From Streptomyces hygroscopicus subsp. hygroscopicus (GTDB taxonomy: Bacteria; Actinomycetota; Actinomycetes; Streptomycetales; Streptomycetaceae): DNA of 64,000 nt. The translations under genes were made by a program, and so were the position numbers. The notes below the pieces were generated by a model. That model had not been told where the DNA came from and ran no database searches. It saw nothing but the letters and a program-made list of their open reading frames with translations. The stretch is from positions 310,001 through 374,000 of the forward strand of contig NZ_BSSM01000004.1 of NCBI RefSeq assembly GCF_030269125.1. Direction: 5' to 3'. Shown piece by piece: positions 45,780 to 54,931 of the stretch. Every line of letters starts with the position of its first letter. Position 1 is the stretch's first letter.

Positions 45780-47187
45780 GCCGGCAGACCTCGTCGTCGT
45801 GGGCGCGGGCCCCGCGGGCATGGCCGCGGCGGTCACGGCTCTGGCCGGCGGGCTGCGCGTCGTGCTGGTGGACTCCGGCCCCGCCGTCGGCGGCCAGTTC
45901 TGGCGGCACCCGCCCGAGCACGCGCGGGTCGCGATCCCGACCGGGGATCTGCACCACGGACTGCGCGAGTACCTCGCCCTGTGCGCGGCGCTGTCGGCGG
46001 GCCGGGCGGCGGGGCGGCTCGACCTGCGCCTCGCGCACCACGTGTGGTCGGCCGTCCGCGACGACGAGTTCGCGGTCCACGCCGCCGACCGGCGGGAAGC
46101 ACCACGGGAGAGGCCCGTGGTCCTGCGCGCGCCGAGGCTCCTCGTGGCGACCGGGGCCTACGACCGGCAGCTTCCGTTCCCCGGATGGGACCTGCCGGGC
46201 GTGCTCACCATCGGCGGCCTCCAGGCACTGCTCAAGGGAGGGGGAGTGGCGGCCGGGAGCCGCGTGGCGCTGGGCGGTACCGGCCCCTTCCTGCTGCCGG
46301 TGGCCGCCGGCCTCGCGGCGCGCGGGATCGCGGTGGTCACGGTGTGCGAGGCCGCCGACCCACGGGCCTGGCTGCGGCACCCGGGTGCGCTGCTGCGCAA
46401 CCCGGGCAAGTGGGCCGAGGGAGCGGGGTACGCCGCCGTGCTCGCCCGCCACCGCGTACCGGTCCGCCCGCGCACCGCGATCACCGGCGCCGAAGGAGGC
46501 GAGCGCGTGACCTCGGTCCGGATCGCCTCGCTGACCTCCGACGGCAGCCCGCGGCCGGGCACGGAACGACGGGTCGAGGTCGATGCCGTCGGCGTCGGAT
46601 GGGGTTTCGCACCACAACTCGACCTGCTCCTCCCCTTCGGCTGTGAACTGACGGACTCGGCGGACGGCAACGCGGTCGTCGCCGTCGACGACGGGCAGCG
46701 CACCACCGTTCCCGGTCTCTACGCCGCGGGCGAGGCGTGCGGTGTGGGCGGGGCACCGCTCGCGGTGGCCGAGGGCCGCCTTGCCGCGGAGTCCGTTCTC
46801 GCCGACTCGGGCGCCGCACCCGCGCTGAGCAGGAAGAGCCTGGTGCGGGCGCGCGCCACGGTGGCGAGGCAACGTGCCTTCGCCCGAGCGATGAGCATGG
46901 CCCACCCGGTCCCCGCGGCCTGGTCCTCCTGGCTGACCGACGAAACCGTCGTGTGCCGCTGCGAGGAGGTGACCGCGGGTGCGGTCCGGGCGGCCTGCGC
47001 CGAGGGCGGCGCACATGACCACCGGCAGGTCAAGCAACTGACCCGTGCCGGTATGGGCTGGTGTCAGGGGCGGATGTGCGGACCGGCTGTGCACTGCCTC
47101 GCGGCACAGAAGCGGGCCTACGTGCCCGCGGAACGGCTCGTCGCGACGCCCGTCACCCTCGGCGCGCTCGCCCAGCTCGACGAATGA
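45772..47187 (+). CDS. FAD/NAD(P)-binding subunit with C-terminal 2Fe-2S domain
   Basis: About 471 residues of the HcnB/LhpE type. The N-terminal FAD fold is ADLVVVGAGPAGMAAAVTAL; a second nucleotide fold begins AAGSRVALGGTGPFLLPVA. The family marker GGQFWRHPPEH is present. The C-terminal BFD-like iron-sulfur domain has CRCEEVTAGAVRAAC and WCQGRMCGPAV (four Cys). With the two preceding genes it completes the D-hydroxyproline dehydrogenase complex. Start options are GTG 45760, ATG 45766 and ATG 45772; the last is best spaced from GGTGA. The end is followed by a 55-bp gap. Confidence 0.9.
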   Translation: MSEPADLVVVGAGPAGMAAAVTALAGGLRVVLVDSGPAVGGQFWRHPPEHARVAIPTGDLHHGLREYLALCAALSAGRAAGRLDLRLAHHVWSAVRDDEFAVHAADRREAPRERPVVLRAPRLLVATGAYDRQLPFPGWDLPGVLTIGGLQALLKGGGVAAGSRVALGGTGPFLLPVAAGLAARGIAVVTVCEAADPRAWLRHPGALLRNPGKWAEGAGYAAVLARHRVPVRPRTAITGAEGGERVTSVRIASLTSDGSPRPGTERRVEVDAVGVGWGFAPQLDLLLPFGCELTDSADGNAVVAVDDGQRTTVPGLYAAGEACGVGGAPLAVAEGRLAAESVLADSGAAPALSRKSLVRARATVARQRAFARAMSMAHPVPAAWSSWLTDETVVCRCEEVTAGAVRAACAEGGAHDHRQVKQLTRAGMGWCQGRMCGPAVHCLAAQKRAYVPAERLVATPVTLGALAQLDE

Positions 47188-47242
47188 CCGTCGGAACGGA
47201 CGGACCCCCGTGAGAACCAGCGAGATCCGACAAGGAGTGCTC

Positions 47243-48139
47243 ATGACCGAGACCCGCAAGCCCTGGCACGGCGTCATCGTCGCCACCAGCCTGCCGTTCA
47301 ACGACGACCTCACGGTGGACTTCGGCGCCTATGCGGAGAGTGTCGCCTGGCTCGCCGAGCGGGGGCTCCACGGCGTCGCGCCGAACGGGTCCCTGGGCGA
47401 ATACCAGACACTGACGGACGAGGAGCGCGACCGCGTCGTCGAGACGGCCGTCGCCAACGCCCCCGAGGATTTCACCGTGATGCCGGGCGTCGGCGCCTAC
47501 GGCGGTGTGGAGGCCCGGCGGCACGCCCGGTTCGCCAAGGACGCGGGCTGCCAGGCGGTCATGTGCCTGCCGCCCAACTCCTACCGCGCCGACGACCGTG
47601 CGATCCTGGAGCACTTCGAGCTGGTCGCCTCGGTGGGCCTGCCCGTCACCGCGTACAACAACCCCATCGACACCAAGGTCGACCTGCGCCCGGAACTGCT
47701 GGCCAAGCTGCACGCCGAGGGGCTCATCGTCGGTGTCAAGGAGTTCTCCGGCGACGTACGGCGCTGCTACGAGATCTCCGAACTCGCGCCCGGACTCGAC
47801 CTCATGATCGGTACCGACGACACCCTTCTCGAGGTCGGCCTCGCCGGCGCCAAGGGCTGGGTCGCCGGTTACCCGCAGGTGTTCCCCGAGTCCTGCCTCG
47901 CGCTGTACGACGCCTCGGTCGCCGGTGACCTCGATACGGCGCTTCCGCTCTACCGCCGGCTGCACCCGGTTCTGCGGTGGGACAGCAGGACGGAGTTCGT
48001 CCAGGCCATCAAGCTCGGCCAGGAGATGATCGGCCGCCGTGGCGGCGTCTGCCGTCCGCCCCGGCAGCCGCTTCGCCCGGAGGACGAGGCCGTCGTGCGC
48101 GCCGTCACCCAGGCCCTCATCGACGCCGGGGTGAGGTGA
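47243..48139 (+). CDS. DapA-family 1-pyrroline-4-hydroxy-2-carboxylate deaminase
   Basis: A 298-residue class I aldolase-type barrel of the DHDPS/NAL family. Catalytic residues are recognisable: Tyr in VTAYNNPIDT and Schiff-base Lys in IVGVKEFSGDVRR. The GSLGEYQTLTDEER stretch is the family's substrate-binding loop. In hydroxyproline clusters this family (LhpC, EC 3.5.4.22) converts the pyrroline product to 2-oxoglutarate semialdehyde and ammonia; that is the probable role. AAGGAG precedes ATG 47243. The epimerase gene starts two bases after its stop. Confidence 0.9.
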   Translation: MTETRKPWHGVIVATSLPFNDDLTVDFGAYAESVAWLAERGLHGVAPNGSLGEYQTLTDEERDRVVETAVANAPEDFTVMPGVGAYGGVEARRHARFAKDAGCQAVMCLPPNSYRADDRAILEHFELVASVGLPVTAYNNPIDTKVDLRPELLAKLHAEGLIVGVKEFSGDVRRCYEISELAPGLDLMIGTDDTLLEVGLAGAKGWVAGYPQVFPESCLALYDASVAGDLDTALPLYRRLHPVLRWDSRTEFVQAIKLGQEMIGRRGGVCRPPRQPLRPEDEAVVRAVTQALIDAGVR

Positions 48140-48141
48140 CC

Positions 48142-49143
48142 ATGCGCTCGAAGGTCTGTTACCACGCCGTCGACTCGCACACCGAGGGGATGCCGACCCG
48201 CGTGATCACGGGTGGTGTGGGCGTCCTGCCCGGGGCGACGATGTTCGAGAGGCGGCAGCGGTTCCTCGCGGAACGCGACCACCTGCGCACCCTGCTCATG
48301 TGCGAGCCGCGCGGGCACGCGTCGATGTCCGGGGCCATCCTCCAGCCACCGACGCGGCCCGACGCCGACTTCGGCGTGCTCTTCATCGAGGTCTCCGGCT
48401 GTCTGCCGATGTGCGGGCACGGGACCATCGGCGTCGCGACGGTCCTCGTCGAGACCGGAATGGTCGAGGTCGTCGAGCCGGAGACCCTGGTGCGGCTCGA
48501 CACACCGGCGGGACTGGTCACGGCCCGGGTACGGGTTCGCGACGGCCGCGCCGAGGCCGTGACCCTGGAGAACGTCGCGTCGTACTGTCACGCCCTCGAC
48601 CAGGTCGTGGATGTCCCGGGCCATGGGGCGGTGCGCTACGACATCGCCTACGGCGGCAACTTCTACGCCTTCGTCCGGACCGAGGACCTCGGGATCCCCT
48701 TCGACCGGGCGGAGAAACAGCGGCTGCTCGACGCCGGACTGGCCGTCATGGACGCGGTCAACGAGCAGAACCCGGTGGCCCACCCGGAGAACCCGGAGAT
48801 CGACGTGTGCCACCACGTCTATCTGGAGGCCCCCGGGTCGACCGCGCGGCACTCCAGGCACGCCATGGCCATCCACCCCGGATGGTTCGACCGGTCGCCC
48901 TGCGGCACGGGCACCAGCGCCCGGATGGCGCAGCTGCACGCGCGCGGGCAGCTGGCGGTCGGCCGGGAGTTCGTCAACGAGTCGCTCATCGGCTCCCGCT
49001 TCGTCGGGCGCGTCCTGAACGAGACGACGGTCGGGGACCGGCCGGCCATCCGGCCGTCCGTGACCGGCCGTGCCTGGATCACCGGGACCGCCCAGTACCT
49101 GCTTGATCCGTCGGACCCCTACCCCGCCGGATTCACCCTCTGA
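48142..49143 (+). CDS. 4-hydroxyproline 2-epimerase
   Basis: A 333-residue member of the proline racemase family. Both catalytic cysteines are present: PMCGHGTIG near residue 93 and RSPCGTGTSA near residue 254. Family landmarks VDSHTEGMPTRVITGG and CEPRGHASMSGAIL also match. Cys-Cys members of this family interconvert trans-4-hydroxy-L-proline and cis-4-hydroxy-D-proline, the first step of the pathway whose later enzymes precede it in the operon. It is the last gene before a strong hairpin at 49144. Confidence 0.92.
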   Translation: MRSKVCYHAVDSHTEGMPTRVITGGVGVLPGATMFERRQRFLAERDHLRTLLMCEPRGHASMSGAILQPPTRPDADFGVLFIEVSGCLPMCGHGTIGVATVLVETGMVEVVEPETLVRLDTPAGLVTARVRVRDGRAEAVTLENVASYCHALDQVVDVPGHGAVRYDIAYGGNFYAFVRTEDLGIPFDRAEKQRLLDAGLAVMDAVNEQNPVAHPENPEIDVCHHVYLEAPGSTARHSRHAMAIHPGWFDRSPCGTGTSARMAQLHARGQLAVGREFVNESLIGSRFVGRVLNETTVGDRPAIRPSVTGRAWITGTAQYLLDPSDPYPAGFTL

Positions 49144-49182
49144 GCCGCCTCGTGTGCCCGCCCGCGCGGCATACGAGGCGGC
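49144..49182 (+). terminator. 15-bp hairpin directly after epimerase stop
   Basis: GCCGCCTCGT-G-TGCC (49144-49158) pairs with GGCA-T-ACGAGGCGGC (49168-49182), one G-U pair, 9-base loop. It begins one base after the TGA. No T-run follows, as is common in Streptomyces terminators. It may end or attenuate transcription before the next two genes. Confidence 0.75.
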
Positions 49183-49365
49183 GGGAATGCCACACATCCA
49201 CCACGGGTGCGGGCAAGCCTCTGGTCCGCGACGCCAACCGCCGACGGCACGCCGCGGCGACTCGGTCAACCGGGCGGGCACTCGGGCCGTGTGACCCTGT
49301 CCGGGTCGGCCGCCGACCTGCGCGCCGACCCGTAGGTCGGCGAGGCATATCTGGGAGTGTGACGG

Positions 49366-50409
49366 ATGACATGGACGGAACCGGTCGAGACGATCGACTG
49401 GCACACCGGCGGTGAGCCGTTCCGGATCGTGCCCCACAGCCCGGCAGCGGTGACCGGCGACGGGCTCACCGTCGCCGAGCGCCGGGTCGTTGCGACCAAG
49501 AGCGACGAAGCGCAGTGGGTGCGGGCGCTGCTGTGCGGCGAGCCCCGCGGCCACGCGGACATGTACGGCGGCTTCCTGGTCCCACCGGACGACGCAGGCG
49601 CCCATCTGGGGGTCCTGTTCTGGCACAAGGACGGGTTCTCGACGGCGTGCGGGCACGGCACGATCGCCCTCGGGGCCTGGGCGGTCGCCTCGGGCCGGGT
49701 CCCGGCCCCCGCCGACGGGGTGACCGACGTCGTCGTCGACGTCCCCTCGGGGCGTGTCACGGCGAGCGTCCGCACCAGCGGGGGCCGCGTCGAGGACGTG
49801 ACGTTCACGAACGTCGCGAGCCACGTCCACGCCCGCGGCGTCGAGGTCGCGACCTCGCGGGGCGGGGTCACCGTCGACATCGCCTTCGGCGGTGCGATGT
49901 ATGCCGTGCTGCCGGCAGCCGCGGCCGGCCTGCGGGTCCGGCCCGAGGACGTCACGGAGTTCATCGCGGTGGGCCGGGAGATCCGCGACGCCCTCAACGC
50001 GGCCGGTGCCGCCGAGCACCCCCAGGATTCCCGGCTCTCCGGAATCTACGGGACGGTGTTCACCGAGGAGGTCCGCCTGCCACGGCTGCGGGCCGACGGC
50101 ACCCGGCGACTGCACCAGCGCAACATCACGGTGTTCGCCGACGGCGAGGTCGACCGGTCCCCGTGCGGTTCGGGCACGTCCGCCAGGGTCGCGCTGCTGG
50201 CCGACGCCGGGGAACTGAGCCCCGGTGACGAACTGCGGCACGAGTCCGTCGTGGGCTCCCTCTTCCGCGCGCGGATCACGGAGCGGACCACGGCGCACGG
50301 CGAGCCGGCGGTGATCACGGCGGTGACGGGCACGGCCCACGAGGTGGGGACATGCCGGTTCACCGTCGATCCCCGCGACGTTCTCCTTCCCGGGTTCGTG
50401 CTGCGGTGA
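49366..50409 (+). CDS. Second proline-racemase-family protein
   Basis: A 347-residue paralogue of the gene before. It has TIDWHTGGEPFRIV, CGEPRGHADMYGGFLVP and both catalytic positions as Cys: STACGHGTIA and RSPCGSGTSA. Family knowledge: racemases and epimerases have Cys-Cys, while trans-3-hydroxyproline dehydratases usually have Thr at the second place. So by motif this is an epimerase or racemase, though its neighbour (an imine reductase) fits a dehydratase pathway. GGGAG precedes ATG 49366. It overlaps the next gene by 4 bp and is separated from the previous gene by a hairpin. Confidence 0.9.
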   Translation: MTWTEPVETIDWHTGGEPFRIVPHSPAAVTGDGLTVAERRVVATKSDEAQWVRALLCGEPRGHADMYGGFLVPPDDAGAHLGVLFWHKDGFSTACGHGTIALGAWAVASGRVPAPADGVTDVVVDVPSGRVTASVRTSGGRVEDVTFTNVASHVHARGVEVATSRGGVTVDIAFGGAMYAVLPAAAAGLRVRPEDVTEFIAVGREIRDALNAAGAAEHPQDSRLSGIYGTVFTEEVRLPRLRADGTRRLHQRNITVFADGEVDRSPCGSGTSARVALLADAGELSPGDELRHESVVGSLFRARITERTTAHGEPAVITAVTGTAHEVGTCRFTVDPRDVLLPGFVLR

Positions 50410-51341
50410 GCGGGGTGGTTCTCGACGCCGAGGACGTCTTCTCACTCGGTCCCGTCGCCGCTGTCGCCGCGATTCGTGACGCCCTGGCCGGGGGCCTCGA
50501 TCCGGACGGCGACGTGCCACGCTCCGTCGTCCCGCTGGCCGGCGGACAGGGCCTGCTGATGCCATCGGAGGCCGGAGGCTGGTTCGGGGTGAAGGTGGCG
50601 ACCGTCGCTCCCGGCAACGCGGCGCGCGGACTGCGGCGGATCAACGCGACGTACATCCTGCACGACAGCGGGACGTTGACCCCCGTCGCGATCCTCGACG
50701 GGGTCGCGCTGACAACCCTGCGCACGCCCGCGGTCGCGGTCGCCGCATGTCTGGACCGGCTGCGCGCGCTCGCGGCCTCCGGCGCCGGCGGGCTGCGCCT
50801 GGTGGTCTTCGGCACGGGCCCGCAGGGCGAGGGGCACGTGCGCACCCTCCGGGCCCACGTCCCGGTCGCCGATGTCACGGCCGTCACACGCTCCGGCGGT
50901 GCGGCCCCGGCATGGGCCGACCGTCACCTGGCGGCGGACGACGCGGCGATCGCCGGTCGCGTCCGCGGCGCGGACGTCGTCGTCGCGGCGACCTCGGCCC
51001 GTGAACCGGTCGTCGACGGGAACCTCGTGCGCGACTCGGCGGTCGTGCTGGCCGTCGGTTCCCACGAGCCGTCGGCGCGGGAACTCGACGGTGTGCTCAT
51101 GGGACGCGCGACGGTCGTCGTGGAGAGCCGCGACGTCGCGCTCCGCGAGGCCGGTGACGTCGTCCTCGCGGTGCGGGAGGGCAGGCTCGACCCGGGCTCC
51201 CTGGTGGCCATGGCCGACCTGCTCGGCCCGGGAGCGGTCGTCCGCCCGGACCGGCCGATGGTCGTCAAGACGAGCGGCATGGCATGGGAGGACCTGGTGG
51301 TGGCCGTCGCGGTGTACCGGCAGGGGGGCGGACGACTGTGA
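50406..51341 (+). CDS. Ornithine cyclodeaminase/mu-crystallin family imine reductase
   Basis: A 311-residue OCD-family protein. It has the substrate-pocket region FGVKVATVAPGNAARGL, the dinucleotide-binding LRLVVFGTGPQGEGHVRTL and DVVVAATSAREPVVDG. The Lys in FGVKV matches the conserved family position. In hydroxyproline and proline clusters OCD homologues act as delta1-pyrroline-2-carboxylate reductases (LhpI-like), making L-proline. Ornithine cyclodeaminase activity is the alternative. The GTG overlaps the upstream stop, so it is coupled to the second racemase homologue. Confidence 0.9.
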   Translation: MSGVVLDAEDVFSLGPVAAVAAIRDALAGGLDPDGDVPRSVVPLAGGQGLLMPSEAGGWFGVKVATVAPGNAARGLRRINATYILHDSGTLTPVAILDGVALTTLRTPAVAVAACLDRLRALAASGAGGLRLVVFGTGPQGEGHVRTLRAHVPVADVTAVTRSGGAAPAWADRHLAADDAAIAGRVRGADVVVAATSAREPVVDGNLVRDSAVVLAVGSHEPSARELDGVLMGRATVVVESRDVALREAGDVVLAVREGRLDPGSLVAMADLLGPGAVVRPDRPMVVKTSGMAWEDLVVAVAVYRQGGGRL

Positions 51342-51857
51342 CTGCCGGCAGTTTCCACTCCCCGGGGGCCGCGCCCCGCCGTTCTCCCCGGACGCGACGT
51401 TCAGCCGGAGAGCGGCGTGACCCCGCGGGCCGACAGCGCCCGGCTGATCGGCTCGCGAATCCTCACGGACGTCGACGCCGCAGGCGCGTGACGGCGCCGG
51501 TGAGCCCCGCCGTGCTGCTGGTCGATCCATGCTTCGCCGAAGCGGGAGGCCGGAGACCTGCGCGGTGCGATGGGGACGTCCGCGAGACGGAAGCCGCGGC
51601 GTGGTGCGGTCGCCGCTGTCCGCGGCGGGCGACGCGAGGGCACAGGCGACCGTGGGAGAAGCGAGGATACCGGCCGGAGAAGCCGTGGTCGTGGCGGTGA
51701 GGCCTTCACCTGGCCACCTCCTTCGGTGAGGCGGAGCCGTTCGTTCGCGATGGCCGGAGTCCGGGCTGCGGCGGTCCCCTGTGGCGTCGCCGCCCGCGAC
51801 TCACGGCCGGGCGGGGAGCCGCGCCGGCCGTGAGAGGAGCGGTACCGCGGGGGCGGC
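51342..51857. other. Convergent intergenic stretch, nothing recognised
   Basis: About 515 bases between the imine reductase and the convergent collagenase gene. No supported gene. It should hold both transcription ends, but no strong hairpin was identified with confidence. Confidence 0.5.
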
Positions 51858-54452
51858 TCAGTACTGGGTGGAGACGGTGACGCCGGAGAAGCTCTGCGCC
51901 CCGTGGAGAGTGATGTAGTTGTAGCCGGCCGGAGGGTTGGTGACGGTCAGGGTGTGGCTGTTGCCCGCACCGGTCGAACGGTTCGTGTAGCTGGTGCTGG
52001 TGGCCCAGCCGCTGCCGCTGTAGTAGAGGTCGGCGTCACCGGTGCCGCCGGACGTGGTGATCCTCAGCTGGGACACGCCGGCCGGCAGGTGGACGTAGAG
52101 GTAGTCGTTGTCGCCGGTGGCGGCGGACCGGTTGCTGCGCCGGCAGTTCTGGCCCAGGACCCGGGCGTCCGGGTCGGTGCACTCGGTCGTGCCGCCACCG
52201 CCGGAACCCACGGTGACGCTCTTGGTGACGCTGCTGGTCGCGTTCTTGTCGTCGGTGACGGTGAGCGTGACGCTGTAGGTGCCGGCCGCGCCGAAGGTCT
52301 TGCTCGGGTTGGTGGCGGTGGAGGTGGTGCCGTCACCGAAGTTCCAGGACCGCTTCGCGATGGTGCCGTCGGAGTCGGTGGACTGGTCGGTGAAGGTGGC
52401 GGTCAGGTTGCTCACGGAGAAGCCGAACGCCGCGTTCGGAGCCTTGTCGGTCCCACCGCCACCGCCGCCGCAGCTGCCCGCCGCGCAGCCGGCCAGCCAG
52501 GTGCGGAAGTCGCTGTCGTAGCGGGTACCGATGGTGCCGGTCAGGTAGCTGCGGGCGGCGTTCCAGTCACCGGTGCGGTAGTAGCCGAGCACGGTGGCCA
52601 TGTCCGAGGGGTGGTTTTCGAGCATGTACCGGGAGGCCAGGTAGCCCCAGCGGTAGATCCGCGTGGTGTCGTTGCCGTACGTGGTGTCGAACAGCGTACT
52701 GAGGCTGTAAGTACCGTGACCGGCCTCGGTCATGGCCTCGTTGTAGGTGACACCGCGGTAGGAGTAGGAGACGTACTCCGCGAAGCCCTCGATCCACCAG
52801 ACGGTGGGCGTGGTGATGCCGGCGTTGAAGTCGCCGTACATGTCGAACCGGCCGTCGAGGTAGTGCGTGTACTCGTGGTTGAGGTTCCAGATCTGGAAGT
52901 CCGGGCGCAGCCACTCGGCCTCGTAGGCGATGAAGCGCGGCTGGTTGCCGGCCGCCGCCGGGTCGCCCTCGAGGTACATGCCGCCGTTGTTGGTGTCGAT
53001 CCCGTACATGGCGCCGGCGTAGGTCTGGTAGTCGGTGCTGGAGTCGAAGACCACGACTTCGATCGTGCTGTTGTCGTCGTTGGCGACGGGACCGTTGTCC
53101 TTGACGACGCTGTGGAAGTACGCGTCCTGGTTGCGCAGGCTGGAGCAGGTGGACGACAGTTCGCCCGACGTCATCTGCTGCGCTTTGATGGTGATGCCGG
53201 AGCTGCACGGGTAGGTCACCGTCAGCACCGAACTCGCCAGCTGCGACTGCAGGTTGCAGGTGCCGTAGTAGGAGCAGTCGGCCTGGTCGTAGGAGTCGGT
53301 CATCTCGGCCACGCCGACCCACAGGGGAGCGGTGGCGCCCTTGATCGAACTTGAGTTCAGCAGGCTGGCGGCCAGTGGACGGACCTTGGACTGCAGAGCG
53401 GAGTGCTGGAGGAACCTGCCGAGTTCCCGTCCCGCGTTGGACGTGAGATAGGACTGGTCGGTTCCGAGCAGTGACAGGTGGCCGGAGGCGAAGTCGTACA
53501 GGGAGTCGATCAGGCTGGGGTCCGACTGGACGGCCGTCACGAACGCGGGCACCTGGTGCCCGCGGAAGGTCACGGTGTAGACGTTGTTGACCGCGTTGAG
53601 CATCCACCACGACGCGTTCCACGAGGCGTCGTAGTCCGCCAGCAGCTGCTTGAGGACATAGATGTAGCGGGCGTTCTCCTCGGCGCTGTCGATGAGGGTG
53701 ACTGCTTCGGCGAGGGTCTCGCCGTTGGCGTCGGTGACGTCGCGGGAGTGCGGGCCGGCGAAGAAGGCGTCCAGGCCCGAGCGGATGGCGGTCCGCAGGG
53801 TGTCGCCGTAGGTGCCGACCGTCGTGGCGTCGTAGTAGTGGACGTAGTAGCCGGCGCGCAGGTAGAGAACGAGCTGCGGCATGCCGGTGCTGGAGTCGCC
53901 GGGGTAGGACGCCGAGCCGTCGCGCAGGGCGTAGGCGACGGTGGTCATCTGGGCTTCGCGGAAGGCGTTGTAGGCGTCGCTTCCCGTCAGGTTGAACAGG
54001 GTGTTGACGCAGTCGGTCGTGGACGCCTCGATCTGCTGCACCAGCGTGCTGCCGGTGCGGCTGGTGAAGTCGGAGACGTTGCACGCGGCGGCCGCGGTGG
54101 CGCTCTTCTTCCCGGCCGTGCCCTTGCCCGTCGTCTCTGCCGACTTGGAGGGCCGCAGCGGCGGTTTCGCCGCCCTGCCGTAAGGCTCCCTGAGCGCGTC
54201 CTTGCTCGCTGCCAGCGGCGGGAGCTGGGACGCCTTCAGGCGCCCCTTTCCGACATGTTCGGTCTCGGCGGTGGCGTACTGCGCGACAGGCGGGGGCCCT
54301 GCGTGCTTCCCGCCTCCCGCCGCGATGTGTGTGGCGGACTTCGGGTTCTCGGTCGCGCCGGCCGGTTGCGCCAGCAGGCCGATGCCCATGGCGAAGGTCA
54401 GGGCCAGCGGCAGTGCCGCGCCCAGACTTCGCCGGACCAGTGACTTTCTCAC
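51858..54452 (-). CDS. Secreted microbial collagenase, peptidase family M9
   Basis: An 864-residue exported metalloprotease. The signal peptide ends LLAQPAGA; a Lys/Pro/Ala-rich pro-like region follows to about residue 125. The activator and peptidase parts contain YFHSVVKDNGPVANDD and the zinc motif HEYTH at residues 526-530, with a downstream Glu in WWIEGFAEY (about 559) as third ligand. A Gly linker then leads to a PKD domain (WNFGDGTTSTATNPSKTF) and a C-terminal PPC collagen-binding-type domain (DNDYLYVHLPAGVSQLRI). It cuts native or denatured collagen outside the cell. GTG 54452 has GGGAGG at good spacing; ATG 54464 is the alternative. Confidence 0.95.
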   Translation of the reverse strand: MRKSLVRRSLGAALPLALTFAMGIGLLAQPAGATENPKSATHIAAGGGKHAGPPPVAQYATAETEHVGKGRLKASQLPPLAASKDALREPYGRAAKPPLRPSKSAETTGKGTAGKKSATAAAACNVSDFTSRTGSTLVQQIEASTTDCVNTLFNLTGSDAYNAFREAQMTTVAYALRDGSASYPGDSSTGMPQLVLYLRAGYYVHYYDATTVGTYGDTLRTAIRSGLDAFFAGPHSRDVTDANGETLAEAVTLIDSAEENARYIYVLKQLLADYDASWNASWWMLNAVNNVYTVTFRGHQVPAFVTAVQSDPSLIDSLYDFASGHLSLLGTDQSYLTSNAGRELGRFLQHSALQSKVRPLAASLLNSSSIKGATAPLWVGVAEMTDSYDQADCSYYGTCNLQSQLASSVLTVTYPCSSGITIKAQQMTSGELSSTCSSLRNQDAYFHSVVKDNGPVANDDNSTIEVVVFDSSTDYQTYAGAMYGIDTNNGGMYLEGDPAAAGNQPRFIAYEAEWLRPDFQIWNLNHEYTHYLDGRFDMYGDFNAGITTPTVWWIEGFAEYVSYSYRGVTYNEAMTEAGHGTYSLSTLFDTTYGNDTTRIYRWGYLASRYMLENHPSDMATVLGYYRTGDWNAARSYLTGTIGTRYDSDFRTWLAGCAAGSCGGGGGGTDKAPNAAFGFSVSNLTATFTDQSTDSDGTIAKRSWNFGDGTTSTATNPSKTFGAAGTYSVTLTVTDDKNATSSVTKSVTVGSGGGGTTECTDPDARVLGQNCRRSNRSAATGDNDYLYVHLPAGVSQLRITTSGGTGDADLYYSGSGWATSTSYTNRSTGAGNSHTLTVTNPPAGYNYITLHGAQSFSGVTVSTQY

Positions 54453-54586
54453 TACGCCTCCCATGAGGGATCGGGCCACGCGGGGCGTGGCCGACAGGGA
54501 AAGGGAGAGGGCGTGGAGGGAAGGGAGGCCGCGCCGTCGATGCGACGGGGACACGGCCGGTGCCTGCATTGGCATGCCCACGACCT

Positions 54587-54614
54587 GTGACATGTACCAT
54601 TGCACAGGTGACAT
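54587..54614. promoter_or_regulatory. Paired GTGACAT boxes upstream of collagenase
   Basis: GTGACAT at 54587-54593 and 54608-54614, 21 bp apart (two helical turns, direct). Between them lies CATTGCACAGG (54598-54608), identical to 44339-44349 at the hydroxyproline operon. CCTGTG and CACAGG (54584-54589, 54603-54608) also form an inverted repeat. Located about 135-160 bp before the collagenase start. Nothing else is recognised in 54453-54931. Confidence 0.6.
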
Positions 54615-54931
54615 GTTTCATGGAAGGCGTCCGGTGAAATCGGGAGTTGCCAATTGGCGTACGGCAGCCGCACTTTGACGTCGAGTCAAGAAAGTGGGCC
54701 TGGTGGGGGCAGGGGAAGAAGCCAGGGAGTCCGTACCCCGGACGGCAGCGGACACGCGTCTCCGGCCGGGCCGCGGCGAGACTGCCGACCATCCCCGATG
54801 TCGACGGCGCTCAGCCCGCGCACCACAGGAGGTTCCGGCCCGCCGCGGCCTCGCCCGCCTGGAAGAGAACGCGGCGGATCTTCATGGGCCGGGGCGGGAA
54901 CGCGGCACGGCGTCGTCGTGGGGGAGAACGG

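Noticed and set aside
47950..50565. 871-codon minus-strand frame opposite the racemase-family genes
   Set aside because: Antisense shadow of two well-supported genes.
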